A stretch of 9,069 nt of DNA, taken from Bacillota bacterium. GTDB taxonomy: Bacteria; Bacillota; Bacilli; Bacillales_B; DSM-18226. Location of the stretch: assembly GCA_030705665.1 (NCBI GenBank), contig JAUZQA010000134.1:1-9069 (forward strand), in the 5' to 3' direction. Within the stretch, counting starts at the first letter, position 1. Every line of letters begins with the position of its first letter. This document shows positions 1 through 5,445 of this stretch, piece after piece. The notes under the pieces were generated by a model. That model was not told the DNA's origin. It ran no database searches and worked only from the letters and a program-made list of their open reading frames with translations. Both the position numbers and the translations under genes were made by a program.

Positions 1-108
1 AGAGTGATTGAATTAAATATTGCAGATGGGAAAACCGCAGAATATAAAGTAGTGCGTGATGGCACCGTAATTGATGATGAATTTGTTAACTATGATAATG
101 CACAGTAA
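1..108 (+). CDS. prkC: Ser/Thr protein kinase PrkC, C-terminal end only (5' truncated by window)
   Basis: Frame 1 is open from the first base to a TAA at 106-108 and gives 35 residues (RVIELNIADGKTAEY... ending NYDNAQ). The piece has no catalytic motif. It is short, acidic and beta-strand-like, as expected for the extracellular tail after the PASTA repeats of PrkC, a membrane kinase that senses muropeptides and cell-wall fragments. The identification rests mostly on position: in B. subtilis prkC lies immediately upstream of rsgA, on the same strand. An 88-nt gap separates it from rsgA, and I find no convincing promoter or terminator there. The tail of another secreted or membrane protein cannot be excluded from so few residues. 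Confidence 0.62.
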   Translation, partial: RVIELNIADGKTAEYKVVRDGTVIDDEFVNYDNAQ

Positions 109-196
109 AACAAGTTCTAAAAAGATTGCTGTGAAAAAACAAACCAAATTGGTGGAAGTGTTTGAAAGAAAAGGCAATATGCCAAGGAGTGTTGCT

Positions 197-1078
197 ATGC
201 TTGAAGGAAAGATCATCAAAGCTTTAAGTGGATTTTATTATGTCCTTCAAAATGATGAGATCATTCAATGCCGAGGGAGAGGAGTCTTTCGGAAAAATAA
301 AATTACCCCTCTTGTCGGGGATGAAGTTATTTTTCAAGCAGAAAATGATCAAGAAGGATATATTCTTGAAGTCAAAGAAAGGAAAAATGAATTGGTTCGG
401 CCCCCAATTGCCAATGTGGACCAAGCCATTCTTGTTTTTTCTGCAGTTGAACCGGATTTCAGTCCAATTTTATTGGACCGTTTTCTGGTCCTGATTGAGT
501 TTAATCATATTCAACCGCTGATTTGTATAACCAAATTAGATTTAGCAACACCCGAACAACATTTGCAGATTGAAAAATACACAGAAAGCTACCGCCATGC
601 AGGTTATGCCGTCATTTTGACCTCGAGTGAAACTGAATTAGGCATGGAACAGCTGCTCCCGCGTTTAGAAAATAAAATTTCGGTATTTGCGGGACAATCG
701 GGGGTTGGTAAATCATCTTTATTGAATGCTTTAAAACCCGAACTTGATCTAAAAACAAATGATATTTCTTCGCACCTGGGACGGGGAAGGCATACAACGC
801 GGCATGTGGAATTAATCCATGTGGGTCAAGGTCTGGTTGCGGACACCCCGGGATTTAGTTCGCTGGAATTTACAAATATTGAGGCTGAAGATTTAACCTT
901 TTGTTTTCCTGAATTGCAAAAGGTAAGTGAAAATTGTAAATTCAGAGGCTGCCTTCATGTAAAAGAGCCAAAATGCGGTGTGAAGAATGCGGTTGAAGCT
1001 GGAGAAATTTCCGCATTTCGATATGAGCATTATTTAAATTTTTTACAAGAGATAAAAGATAGAAAGCCGAGGTATTGA
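197..1078 (+). CDS. rsgA: Ribosome small-subunit-dependent GTPase RsgA (YloQ/YjeQ)
   Basis: A 293-aa circularly permuted GTPase that acts late in 30S subunit maturation. The N-terminal part (about residues 1-70, beginning [16 protein letters not shown]) is the OB-fold that contacts 16S rRNA. The GTPase motifs come in the permuted order G4-G5-G1-G2-G3: TKLD (112-115), SS, the P-loop GQSGVGKSS (166-174), GRGRHTT (195-201) and DTPG (216-219). A C-terminal zinc site is formed by C247, C252, H254 and C260. The frame is open upstream to 71, but I chose the ATG at 197 because it has AAGGAG at 184-189, an 8-nt spacing at 7 nt from the end of the SD, and the conserved N-terminus. Length matches the family (about 298 aa in B. 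subtilis). The stop is only 4 nt before rpe, so the two are probably co-transcribed. Confidence 0.97.
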   Translation: MLEGKIIKALSGFYYVLQNDEIIQCRGRGVFRKNKITPLVGDEVIFQAENDQEGYILEVKERKNELVRPPIANVDQAILVFSAVEPDFSPILLDRFLVLIEFNHIQPLICITKLDLATPEQHLQIEKYTESYRHAGYAVILTSSETELGMEQLLPRLENKISVFAGQSGVGKSSLLNALKPELDLKTNDISSHLGRGRHTTRHVELIHVGQGLVADTPGFSSLEFTNIEAEDLTFCFPELQKVSENCKFRGCLHVKEPKCGVKNAVEAGEISAFRYEHYLNFLQEIKDRKPRY

Positions 1079-1082
1079 AGAG

Positions 1083-1727
1083 ATGGTAAAAATTGCACCG
1101 TCCATATTATCTGCAGACTTTGCAAAATTGGGAGAAGAGGTTTTTGATGTTGAAAAAGGTGGTGCAGACTTCATCCATGTTGATGTAATGGATGGACATT
1201 TTGTACCTAATATTACGATCGGGCCTTTAATTGTAGAGGCAATTAGGCCAGTTACAAAGCTTCCGCTTGATGTTCACTTAATGATTGAGGATCCTGACAA
1301 ATATATTGAGGCATTTGCCAAAGCCGGAGCAGATTATATAACCGTTCATGTGGAGGCCACAAGACATCTTCACCGTACCATTCATTTGATTAAATCTTTT
1401 GGTGTCAAGGCAGGCGTTGTGCTTAATCCGGCAACACCAGTGGAAACCATTCAGCATATTATTGCTGATATTGATATGGTGCTGCTGATGTCGGTCAACC
1501 CAGGATTTGGCGGACAAAAATTTATTCCAGAGGTATTGCCGAAAATCAAGAAGGTAAAAGAGTTAGCTGCTGAAAAGGGTGCTGTTATTGAAATTGAGAT
1601 TGACGGCGGTGTCAATTCCGAAACAGCCAAGCTCTGCATCGAGGCTGGAGCAACTGTTCTTGTTGCAGGGTCTGCAATTTATAATCAAGAAGACCGAAAA
1701 AAAGCCATTGAATTGATCAGAGGTTAA
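1083..1727 (+). CDS. rpe: Ribulose-phosphate 3-epimerase
   Basis: A 214-aa cytoplasmic TIM-barrel enzyme that interconverts D-ribulose 5-phosphate and D-xylulose 5-phosphate in the pentose phosphate pathway. Family landmarks appear in order: APSILSADF near the N-terminus; [13 protein letters not shown] with metal ligands H32 and D34; DVHLMI with H65; the loop [10 protein letters not shown] (136-145); IDGGVN with D174; and the phosphate-binding VAGSAIY near 194-200. D34 and D174 are the expected acid/base pair. The length is normal for the family. The ATG has a GAGG at 1069-1072, inside the end of rsgA, and the 4-nt gap implies translational or at least transcriptional coupling. A hairpin terminator begins 2 nt after the stop. 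Confidence 0.97.
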   Translation: MVKIAPSILSADFAKLGEEVFDVEKGGADFIHVDVMDGHFVPNITIGPLIVEAIRPVTKLPLDVHLMIEDPDKYIEAFAKAGADYITVHVEATRHLHRTIHLIKSFGVKAGVVLNPATPVETIQHIIADIDMVLLMSVNPGFGGQKFIPEVLPKIKKVKELAAEKGAVIEIEIDGGVNSETAKLCIEAGATVLVAGSAIYNQEDRKKAIELIRG

Positions 1728-1729
1728 TG

Positions 1730-1763
1730 AAAAAAGCTGGCGTCGCTGCTGGCTTTTTTCTTT
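1730..1763 (+). terminator. Rho-independent terminator or attenuator between rpe and thiN
   Basis: An A6 tract and GCTGGC (1730-1741) pair with GCTGGC and T6 (1748-1759), using two G-U wobbles in the middle. The loop is 6 nt, and the U-rich tail continues as CTTT. It starts 2 nt after the rpe stop. With 17 nt left before thiN it may be leaky, letting some rsgA-rpe transcripts continue. I see no obvious promoter between it and thiN, which supports partial read-through. Confidence 0.7.
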
Positions 1764-1780
1764 GAAGGGAGATATAACAG

Positions 1781-2428
1781 ATGATCATCAATATTTTAGG
1801 AGGAGGGCCTGTAGACCTGCTCCCTGATTTGCATAATTACAATGAAGAGGAAAGCATCTGGGTTGGCGTTGATAGAGGAGTGTTTACCCTCATAAACAGA
1901 GATATTCAACCTGACATTGCCTTTGGCGATTTTGACTCAGTAACCGCCAACGAATTAACTGAAATTGAAAAAAAAGTAAAACACCTGGAAAAATTCAAGC
2001 CTGAAAAAGATGAAACAGATATGGAACTGGCTTTAAATTGGGCATTAGAGCAGAAGCCAGACCAGATTCGAGTTTTTGGTTCCAGCGGCGGCAGGCTTGA
2101 CCATTTTTTCGCAAACGTTCAGCTGGTAATCAGACCTGTCTTAGCAGGGACAAATACTGAAATTTTTCTTATTGATCGCAACAATGTCATTTTCGTGAAA
2201 GCACCGGGAAAATATGAAATACGAAAAATGGATGAAAAAAAATATATTTCTTTTGTCCCCGTTACATTAAATGTTCAGGCTCTTACGCTGGAAGGCTTTA
2301 AGTACCCTCTAAAGGACTGTCATATTTCCATCGGCTCAACATTATGTATTAGTAATGAGCTTATTAGGGATTGTGGTACTTTTTCTTTTTCGGAAGGCAT
2401 ATTAATAGTGGTAAGAAGCAATGATTAA
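1781..2428 (+). CDS. thiN: Thiamine pyrophosphokinase
   Basis: A 215-aa cytoplasmic enzyme that transfers pyrophosphate from ATP to thiamine, giving thiamine pyrophosphate. The N-terminal part has the TPK fold: GGGPVDLLPDL (7-17), VGVDRG (28-33), AFGDFDS (47-53), the acidic KDETDMELAL (76-85) and GGRLDHFFAN (103-112). The DFDS, DETD and GGRLDH motifs form the metal, nucleotide and thiamine site. The C-terminal beta-rich half, from about residue 140, is the thiamine-binding/dimer domain. The start ATG follows AAGGGAG (1765-1771). It lies in the rsgA-rpe-thiN block but behind a hairpin terminator, so its expression may be lower. I see no TPP riboswitch upstream. Confidence 0.95.
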   Translation: MIINILGGGPVDLLPDLHNYNEEESIWVGVDRGVFTLINRDIQPDIAFGDFDSVTANELTEIEKKVKHLEKFKPEKDETDMELALNWALEQKPDQIRVFGSSGGRLDHFFANVQLVIRPVLAGTNTEIFLIDRNNVIFVKAPGKYEIRKMDEKKYISFVPVTLNVQALTLEGFKYPLKDCHISIGSTLCISNELIRDCGTFSFSEGILIVVRSND

Positions 2429-2440
2429 AAAGCTTATAAA

Positions 2441-2456
2441 AAATAAGTACTTATTT
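2441..2456. repeat. 16-bp perfect palindrome downstream of thiN
   Basis: AAATAAGTACTTATTT reads identically on both strands. It lies 12 nt after the thiN stop and about 65 nt before the spoVM start. As RNA it would give only a weak all-A/U stem with a GUAC loop followed by CUUU, a poor terminator. As DNA it could be an operator upstream of spoVM. Composition is AT-rich, so chance occurrence is possible. Confidence 0.6.
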
Positions 2457-2521
2457 CTTTCCTTTGAATAATATGATATAGCGTTACGCTCAAGCAGTGT
2501 AAGATTGTGAGGAGGGACAAT

Positions 2522-2605
2522 ATGAAATTTTATACAATTAAACTGCCGAGATTTTTAGGCGGACTTGTCCGAGCGATGATTGGGGCTTTTAAGAAAAACG
2601 ACTAA
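2522..2605 (+). CDS. spoVM: Stage V sporulation protein SpoVM
   Basis: A 27-codon gene encoding MKFYTIKLPRFLGGLVRAMI followed by GAFKKND. It matches the 26-residue B. subtilis SpoVM (MKFYTIKLPKFLGG...), with one extra residue at the C-terminus and conservative changes such as R10 for K10. SpoVM is made in the mother cell, inserts as an amphipathic helix into the positively curved outer forespore membrane, and anchors SpoIVA to start coat and cortex assembly. The helix-breaking P9 is kept. The start has a strong AGGAGGG (2510-2516), 5 nt before the ATG. In B. subtilis the gene is controlled by sigma-E. I see no clear sigma-E promoter here, only an AT-rich stretch with GAATAAT and TATGATA at about 2466-2478. 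Its presence is direct evidence of a spore-former. Confidence 0.97.
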   Translation: MKFYTIKLPRFLGGLVRAMIGAFKKND

Positions 2606-2641
2606 AATAAATGTATTTTTTAAAAACCGATCAAAAACTGT

Positions 2642-2669
2642 GCACCCTCCTTCAGGGTGCCTTTTACAT
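2642..2669 (+). terminator. Rho-independent terminator of spoVM
   Basis: GCACCCT (2642-2648) and AGGGTGC (2654-2660) form a perfect 7-bp GC-rich stem with a CCTTC loop, followed by CTTTTACATT. It lies 36 nt after the spoVM stop. On the opposite strand the same stem is followed within 4 nt by a T5 run (ACAGTTTTT), so it may also act as a backup terminator for rpmB transcription. Confidence 0.85.
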
Positions 2670-2693
2670 TTGAACGCAAAACTGTGGTTCGAT

Positions 2694-2757
2694 TAGGCTG
2701 TTGATTTCCGCTCCAATCAACAGGGCTAAAAAATCAACATTGACCTTTAACATAGGC
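2694..2757. repeat. Short hairpin resembling a collapsed Bacillaceae intergenic repeat
   Basis: CTGTTGATT (2698-2706) and AATCAACAG (2715-2723) form a perfect 9-bp inverted repeat around TCCGCTCC. A second AAATCAACA (2731-2739) can also pair with TGTTGATTT (2699-2707), and the stretch ends with TTTAACATAGGCC. From memory, many Bacillaceae genomes carry intergenic elements of over 100 bp that start with TGTTGATTTCCGCTCC and end with CTTCCGCTCCAATCAACA, with a GC-rich interior. Here the two ends appear fused at their shared TTCCGCTCC, with no interior. The hairpin itself is seen directly. The link to the repeat family is recalled, not searched. Confidence 0.6.
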
Positions 2758-2789
2758 CAAAAATAAAAAGACATCCATAATGGATGTCT
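2757..2789 (-). terminator. Rho-independent terminator of rpmB
   Basis: On the minus strand, AGACATCC and GGATGTCT (outer limits 2789 and 2769) form an 8-bp stem around a 5-nt AT loop that could extend it to 10 bp. The U-rich tail CTTTTTATTTTTGG runs from 2770 down to 2757. It begins about 15 nt after the rpmB stop and faces the spoVM terminator. Confidence 0.85.
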
Positions 2790-2804
2790 AATTCTTGCTA
2801 CGAA

Positions 2805-2993
2805 TTATACGCGCTCTACTTTACCGGATCTTAACGCTCTTGTAGAAACCCAAACACGTTTAGGCTTTCCATCAACAAGAATACGAACTTTTTGAAGGTT
2901 TGCACCCCATGTGCGCTTATTAGCGTTCATTGCGTGAGAACGTGCATTACCAGAAGTAGTTTTTTTACCAGTTATAACACATTTACGTGGCAT
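2805..2993 (-). CDS. rpmB: 50S ribosomal protein L28
   Basis: A 62-aa basic protein on the minus strand. It begins [20 protein letters not shown] and carries the family blocks [35 protein letters not shown] and a KVERV end. L28 is part of the large ribosomal subunit. It has a single cysteine (C5), so this is the form without the CxxC zinc ribbon. The frame is open further upstream, but the ATG at 2993 is chosen because AAGGAGGGG (3001-3008) sits just upstream and the conserved N-terminus starts there. The reversed orientation between spoVM and yloU is the same as in B. subtilis. It is monocistronic, with its own terminator. Confidence 0.97.
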   Translation of the reverse strand: MPRKCVITGKKTTSGNARSHAMNANKRTWGANLQKVRILVDGKPKRVWVSTRALRSGKVERV

Positions 2994-3117
2994 ATTTTTC
3001 CCCTCCTTAACAACCAAAAGCATTTATGCTTTAAAAAGACTAATTTAGATGTTTCCATCGGTTAGATAAAGAAATTGGCATAGCCATATTTCCTGCCTAA
3101 AGATACTTTAATAATTT

Positions 3118-3148
3118 ATCATACAAAGTATTAGAATGCAATAGTAAA
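3118..3148 (-). promoter_or_regulatory. Possible rpmB promoter
   Basis: On the minus strand, TTTACT (3148-3143) and TATGAT (3123-3118) resemble sigma-A -35 and -10 elements, but the spacer is 19 bp, longer than the ideal 17. If used, transcription would start near 3110 and give a leader of about 115 nt. That leader contains a small AAAGC/GCTTT hairpin (3017-3032) just upstream of the rpmB ribosome binding site. This is the best candidate I see, but it is weak. Confidence 0.3.
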
Positions 3149-3213
3149 CGAGAAGCTTTCAAGAAAAATACCTTGACAATGGAAAATGAAGAAGGGAGAT
3201 TTGCAGTTCATTC

Positions 3214-3229
3214 ATTGTTATAATACAGA
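3214..3229 (+). repeat. Direct repeat copy 1, overlapping an extended -10
   Basis: ATTGTTATAATACAGA. It matches the copy at 3319-3334 at 14 of 16 positions, and the copies start exactly 105 bp apart. Each contains a TGT-N6-ACA dyad. This copy includes TGTTATAAT, so a protein bound here would cover a promoter -10 element. Confidence 0.6.
3216..3224 (+). promoter_or_regulatory. Likely extended -10 promoter for the CoA-transferase gene
   Basis: TGTTATAAT is a TGn extension followed by a perfect TATAAT (3219-3224). No good -35 lies 16-18 bp upstream, which is tolerated by extended -10 promoters. A start near 3231 would give an untranslated leader of about 150 nt containing the hairpins listed below. 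The consensus TTGACA at 3173-3178 is 40 bp away and cannot be its partner. Confidence 0.45.
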
Positions 3230-3241
3230 TGCGAAAATAAA

Positions 3242-3297
3242 TAGGATTCCTCATTTTATTTTACGATTTAAACCGTAAAAATAAAGCCTTTATCCTA
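3242..3297 (+). promoter_or_regulatory. Long interrupted hairpin in the CoA-transferase leader
   Basis: TAGGAT (3242-3247) pairs with ATCCTA (3292-3297). After an internal loop, TTTATTTTACG (3255-3265) pairs with CGTAAAAATAAA (3274-3285), with one bulged A and an 8-nt loop. About 17 base pairs in total. It lies between the likely promoter and the gene start, so it could be a 5' UTR structure or a DNA operator. I do not recognise it as a known riboswitch. It has no U tract and so is not a typical terminator. Confidence 0.5.
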
Positions 3298-3308
3298 AAA
3301 ATATATAA

Positions 3309-3372
3309 TTTTATCCCTATTGTTATAGCACAGAGTTTTGATTAGTTAAAATAGATAAAAAAAGGGATAAAA
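3309..3372 (+). promoter_or_regulatory. 10-bp inverted repeat whose right arm abuts the ribosome binding site
   Basis: TTTTATCCCT (3309-3318) is the exact reverse complement of AGGGATAAAA (3363-3372). The right arm shares its last two bases with the AAGGAG ribosome binding site (3371-3376) of the CoA-transferase gene. The intervening 44 nt hold the second copy of the direct repeat. Pairing of the arms in mRNA would crowd the ribosome binding site. An alternative partner, TTTATCC (3289-3295), can pair with GGATAAA (3365-3371) and also overlaps the upstream hairpin. Confidence 0.5.
3319..3334 (+). repeat. Direct repeat copy 2 in the CoA-transferase leader
   Basis: ATTGTTATAGCACAGA, differing from copy 1 (3214-3229) only at two central positions (GC for AT). 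It keeps the TGT-N6-ACA dyad. The change makes its -10-like core TATAGC, a poorer promoter element, so this copy looks more like a binding site than a second promoter. Confidence 0.55.
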
Positions 3373-3383
3373 GGAGAAAGAAA

Positions 3384-4904
3384 GTGGACTATCAAAATCG
3401 TATTAAAAATCCTCGTTTATTTGATCGCGTAATGAGCGCAGAAGAAGCAATTAATTATATTAAAAACGGTATGAGTATTGGTTTTAGCGGATTTACTTCT
3501 TCAGGTGATCCAAAAGTGATTCCTGTAACTCTTGCAGAACGGGCAAAAAAAGAGGGACAGCCATTTAAAATAAATGTCTATACTGGAGCTTCTGTTGGAC
3601 CCGAAATTGATACCGTTTTATCTGAAGCTGGAATTGTTGGGTTACGTTTGCCCTTCCAATCCGATAAACATTCACGAAATGAAATCAATAAAGGAAATAT
3701 CGATTATTTAGATCCTCATCTTTCAGATACAGCCGATATGATTCGCAATCAAGTTATTTCAATCGATATCGCAATCGTGGAAGCGGTTGCTATCACGGAA
3801 GAAGGTTATATTGTTCCGACTACTTCCGGCGGAAATAATTGCATTTTTATCGAAAACGCTAAAGAAGTACTCGTAGAGTTAAACTTGGCACAGGTTCCAG
3901 AATTGGAAGGGTTTCATGATGTGTACAACCCTGGCCCGCATGAGGGACGGCAGCCAATTCCCTTGACTGCAGTTGATCAGCGTATTGGAACGCCATATAT
4001 TAAGGTGGATCCTGAAAAAATTAAAGGAATTGTTATTACCAATCAGATTGATACTCCAAAGTCCCTTGTGGAACCGGATGAAGATACCAAAAGAATAGCA
4101 AATCATTTAATCAACTTCCTACGTGAACAAATAAAAGCTGGAAAACTGCCAGAGCCGCTGCCGCCTCTTCAATCTGGTGTAGGATCTGTTGCCAATGCCG
4201 TTTTCTACGGATTCTTGGATTCGGAATTTAAAGATTTAACGTTATACTCTGAAGTATTGCAGGATGCGGTTATCGATTGTATTGATGCAGATAAAATTAG
4301 ATTTGCCTCTGGCGGCGCCTTTACTCTATCTAAAGAAAAAATGGACCATGTATTCGGAAACTTGGAAAACTACCGCGATAAAATTGTATTGCGTCCACAA
4401 GAAATTTCCAATAATCCAGAGGTTGCACGTCGTCTTGGCTTAATTACAATGAATACCGCACTTGAATTTGATATTTATGGGAATGTAAATTCAACCCATG
4501 TTATGGGCACGAAAATGATGAACGGTATCGGCGGTTCCGGAGACTTTACCCGCAGTGCACGTATCGCAATATTCGTAACAAAATCTGTTGCAAAAGCTGG
4601 AAAGATTTCAAGTGTTGTTCCATTTGCTTCGCATGTTGATCATATTGAGCATGATGTTGATGTATTAATTACGGAGCAAGGTGTCGCTGACTTAAGGGGA
4701 CTGACTCCAAGGCAGAGGGCACTCGTGATCATTGAAAATTGTGCGCATCCTTCATATCGGCCACAATTATATGACTATTACTATGAGGCTCTAACACGTG
4801 GCGGACACACACCTCATGTAATGGAAAAAGCTCTGTCGTGGTACGTGAATTTTGAGAAAAATGGTACGATGCTTGCAGAAGAAGCTATTAAAGTAAAAAT
4901 ATAA
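3384..4904 (+). CDS. Succinate CoA-transferase / acetyl-CoA hydrolase family protein
   Basis: A 506-aa cytoplasmic enzyme of the class I CoA-transferase family that includes AarC, Cat1 and ScpC (YgfH). These move CoA between acids such as succinate, acetate and propionate through a glutamyl-CoA thioester. The N-terminal half carries GFSGFTSSGDPKVIP (33-47) and YTGASVGPE (66-74). The CoA-binding GVGSVANAV is at 265-273. The catalytic glutamate is most likely E290 in LYSEVLQD. GIGGSGDF (381-388) is the second CoA loop, and VDVLITEQGVADLRGL (425-440) is the conserved C-terminal block. The length is typical. The start is GTG at 3384, with AAGGAG (3371-3376) 7 nt upstream. It stands alone, with a structured leader and a strong terminator, and I do not recall it here in B. 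subtilis. The family call is firm. The acid it prefers cannot be read from the sequence; acetate/succinate exchange is the likeliest role. Confidence 0.93.
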   Translation: MDYQNRIKNPRLFDRVMSAEEAINYIKNGMSIGFSGFTSSGDPKVIPVTLAERAKKEGQPFKINVYTGASVGPEIDTVLSEAGIVGLRLPFQSDKHSRNEINKGNIDYLDPHLSDTADMIRNQVISIDIAIVEAVAITEEGYIVPTTSGGNNCIFIENAKEVLVELNLAQVPELEGFHDVYNPGPHEGRQPIPLTAVDQRIGTPYIKVDPEKIKGIVITNQIDTPKSLVEPDEDTKRIANHLINFLREQIKAGKLPEPLPPLQSGVGSVANAVFYGFLDSEFKDLTLYSEVLQDAVIDCIDADKIRFASGGAFTLSKEKMDHVFGNLENYRDKIVLRPQEISNNPEVARRLGLITMNTALEFDIYGNVNSTHVMGTKMMNGIGGSGDFTRSARIAIFVTKSVAKAGKISSVVPFASHVDHIEHDVDVLITEQGVADLRGLTPRQRALVIIENCAHPSYRPQLYDYYYEALTRGGHTPHVMEKALSWYVNFEKNGTMLAEEAIKVKI

Positions 4905-4945
4905 TTCTTGCTGCTAGCTTGTGAATGAAATCGGGGACTATTTAA

Positions 4946-4995
4946 AGAAAGGCTGTTTTACATAAAATGTAAAACAGCCTTTCTGTTTTTCTTCT
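4946..4995 (+). terminator. Strong Rho-independent terminator of the CoA-transferase gene
   Basis: Positions 4946-4963 and 4967-4984 form a perfect 18-bp stem (AGAAAGGCTGTTTTACAT on the left) with a 3-nt AAA loop. It is followed by GTTTTTCTTCTTT. It lies 41 nt after the stop codon and directly before the yloU promoter, insulating yloU-fakA from upstream transcription. Confidence 0.93.
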
Positions 4996-5024
4996 TTGTC
5001 TTTTAAAATTGTATATACTATAGT
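4996..5024 (+). promoter_or_regulatory. Sigma-A-type promoter for yloU-fakA
   Basis: TTGTCT (4996-5001) and TATAGT (5019-5024) are separated by exactly 17 bp. The -35 matches consensus at 4 of 6 positions and the -10 at 5 of 6. Transcription would start near 5031, giving a leader of about 37 nt before yloU. The -35 adjoins the U-rich tail of the preceding terminator. Confidence 0.65.
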
Positions 5025-5067
5025 AAAATGACTGTAGCCAGCGTGCATTGTAAAGGGGGAACGATTC

Positions 5068-5430
5068 ATGTCCATTGAACTAAAAACAAAGCTAGGACAA
5101 ATTGATATATCAAATGAAGTAATCGCCACCATTGCAGGAGGAGCAGCAATAGATTGCTACGGCATCGTCGGAATGGCCTCCAAAAGTCAAATTAAGGATG
5201 GACTAACAGACATACTGCGAAGAGAAAATTTCACTAAAGGTGTTATCGTCCGTCAACAAAATGAAGAAGTACATATCGATATGTACATTATCGTCAGCTA
5301 TGGTACAAAAATTTCAGAGGTTGCCCATAATGTGCAATCAAAAGTTAAATACACCCTAGATAAGACGGTCGGACTCTCCGTTGATTCAGTAAATATTTTT
5401 GTTCAGGGAGTACGTGTGATCAATCCCTGA
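5068..5430 (+). CDS. yloU: Asp23/Gls24 family protein YloU
   Basis: A 120-aa protein of the Asp23/Gls24 (DUF322) family. It begins MSIELKTKLGQIDISNEVIATIAGGAA and carries the family signatures DCYGIVGMAS (29-38), VHIDMYIIVSYGTKI (68-82) and a C-terminal VDSVNIFVQGVRV. Members are small, soluble and often membrane-associated. Staphylococcal Asp23 links to the envelope through a membrane anchor and relates to alkaline or cell-wall stress, but the exact role of YloU is not established. No signal peptide or membrane segment is visible. The ATG at 5068 has a G-rich AAAGGGGGA site (5052-5060). It is 15 nt upstream of fakA and shares its promoter, an arrangement that is widely conserved in Firmicutes. 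Confidence 0.93.
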   Translation: MSIELKTKLGQIDISNEVIATIAGGAAIDCYGIVGMASKSQIKDGLTDILRRENFTKGVIVRQQNEEVHIDMYIIVSYGTKISEVAHNVQSKVKYTLDKTVGLSVDSVNIFVQGVRVINP

Positions 5431-5445
5431 TGAGGAGGAAGTTTT

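Noticed and set aside
71..196. An N-terminal extension of RsgA by up to 42 residues starting at ATG 71
   Set aside because: It would overlap the end of prkC, has no ribosome binding site, and its residues do not resemble RsgA. The ATG at 197 has AAGGAG at the right distance and the conserved N-terminus.
1728..1780. A TPP riboswitch upstream of thiN
   Set aside because: The 53-nt gap is too short and holds only a terminator hairpin and the ribosome binding site. The conserved TPP aptamer (CUGAGA core) is absent.
2994..3023. A 10-residue N-terminal extension of L28 (minus strand)
   Set aside because: The extension is encoded by the AAGGAGGGG ribosome binding site and its upstream region. The conserved L28 N-terminus starts at 2993.
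3173..3178. Consensus TTGACA -35 box upstream of the CoA-transferase gene
   Set aside because: The TATAAT at 3219 is 40 bp away, and the sequence 16-18 bp downstream (GGAGAT/GAGATT) does not resemble a -10. It is probably fortuitous.
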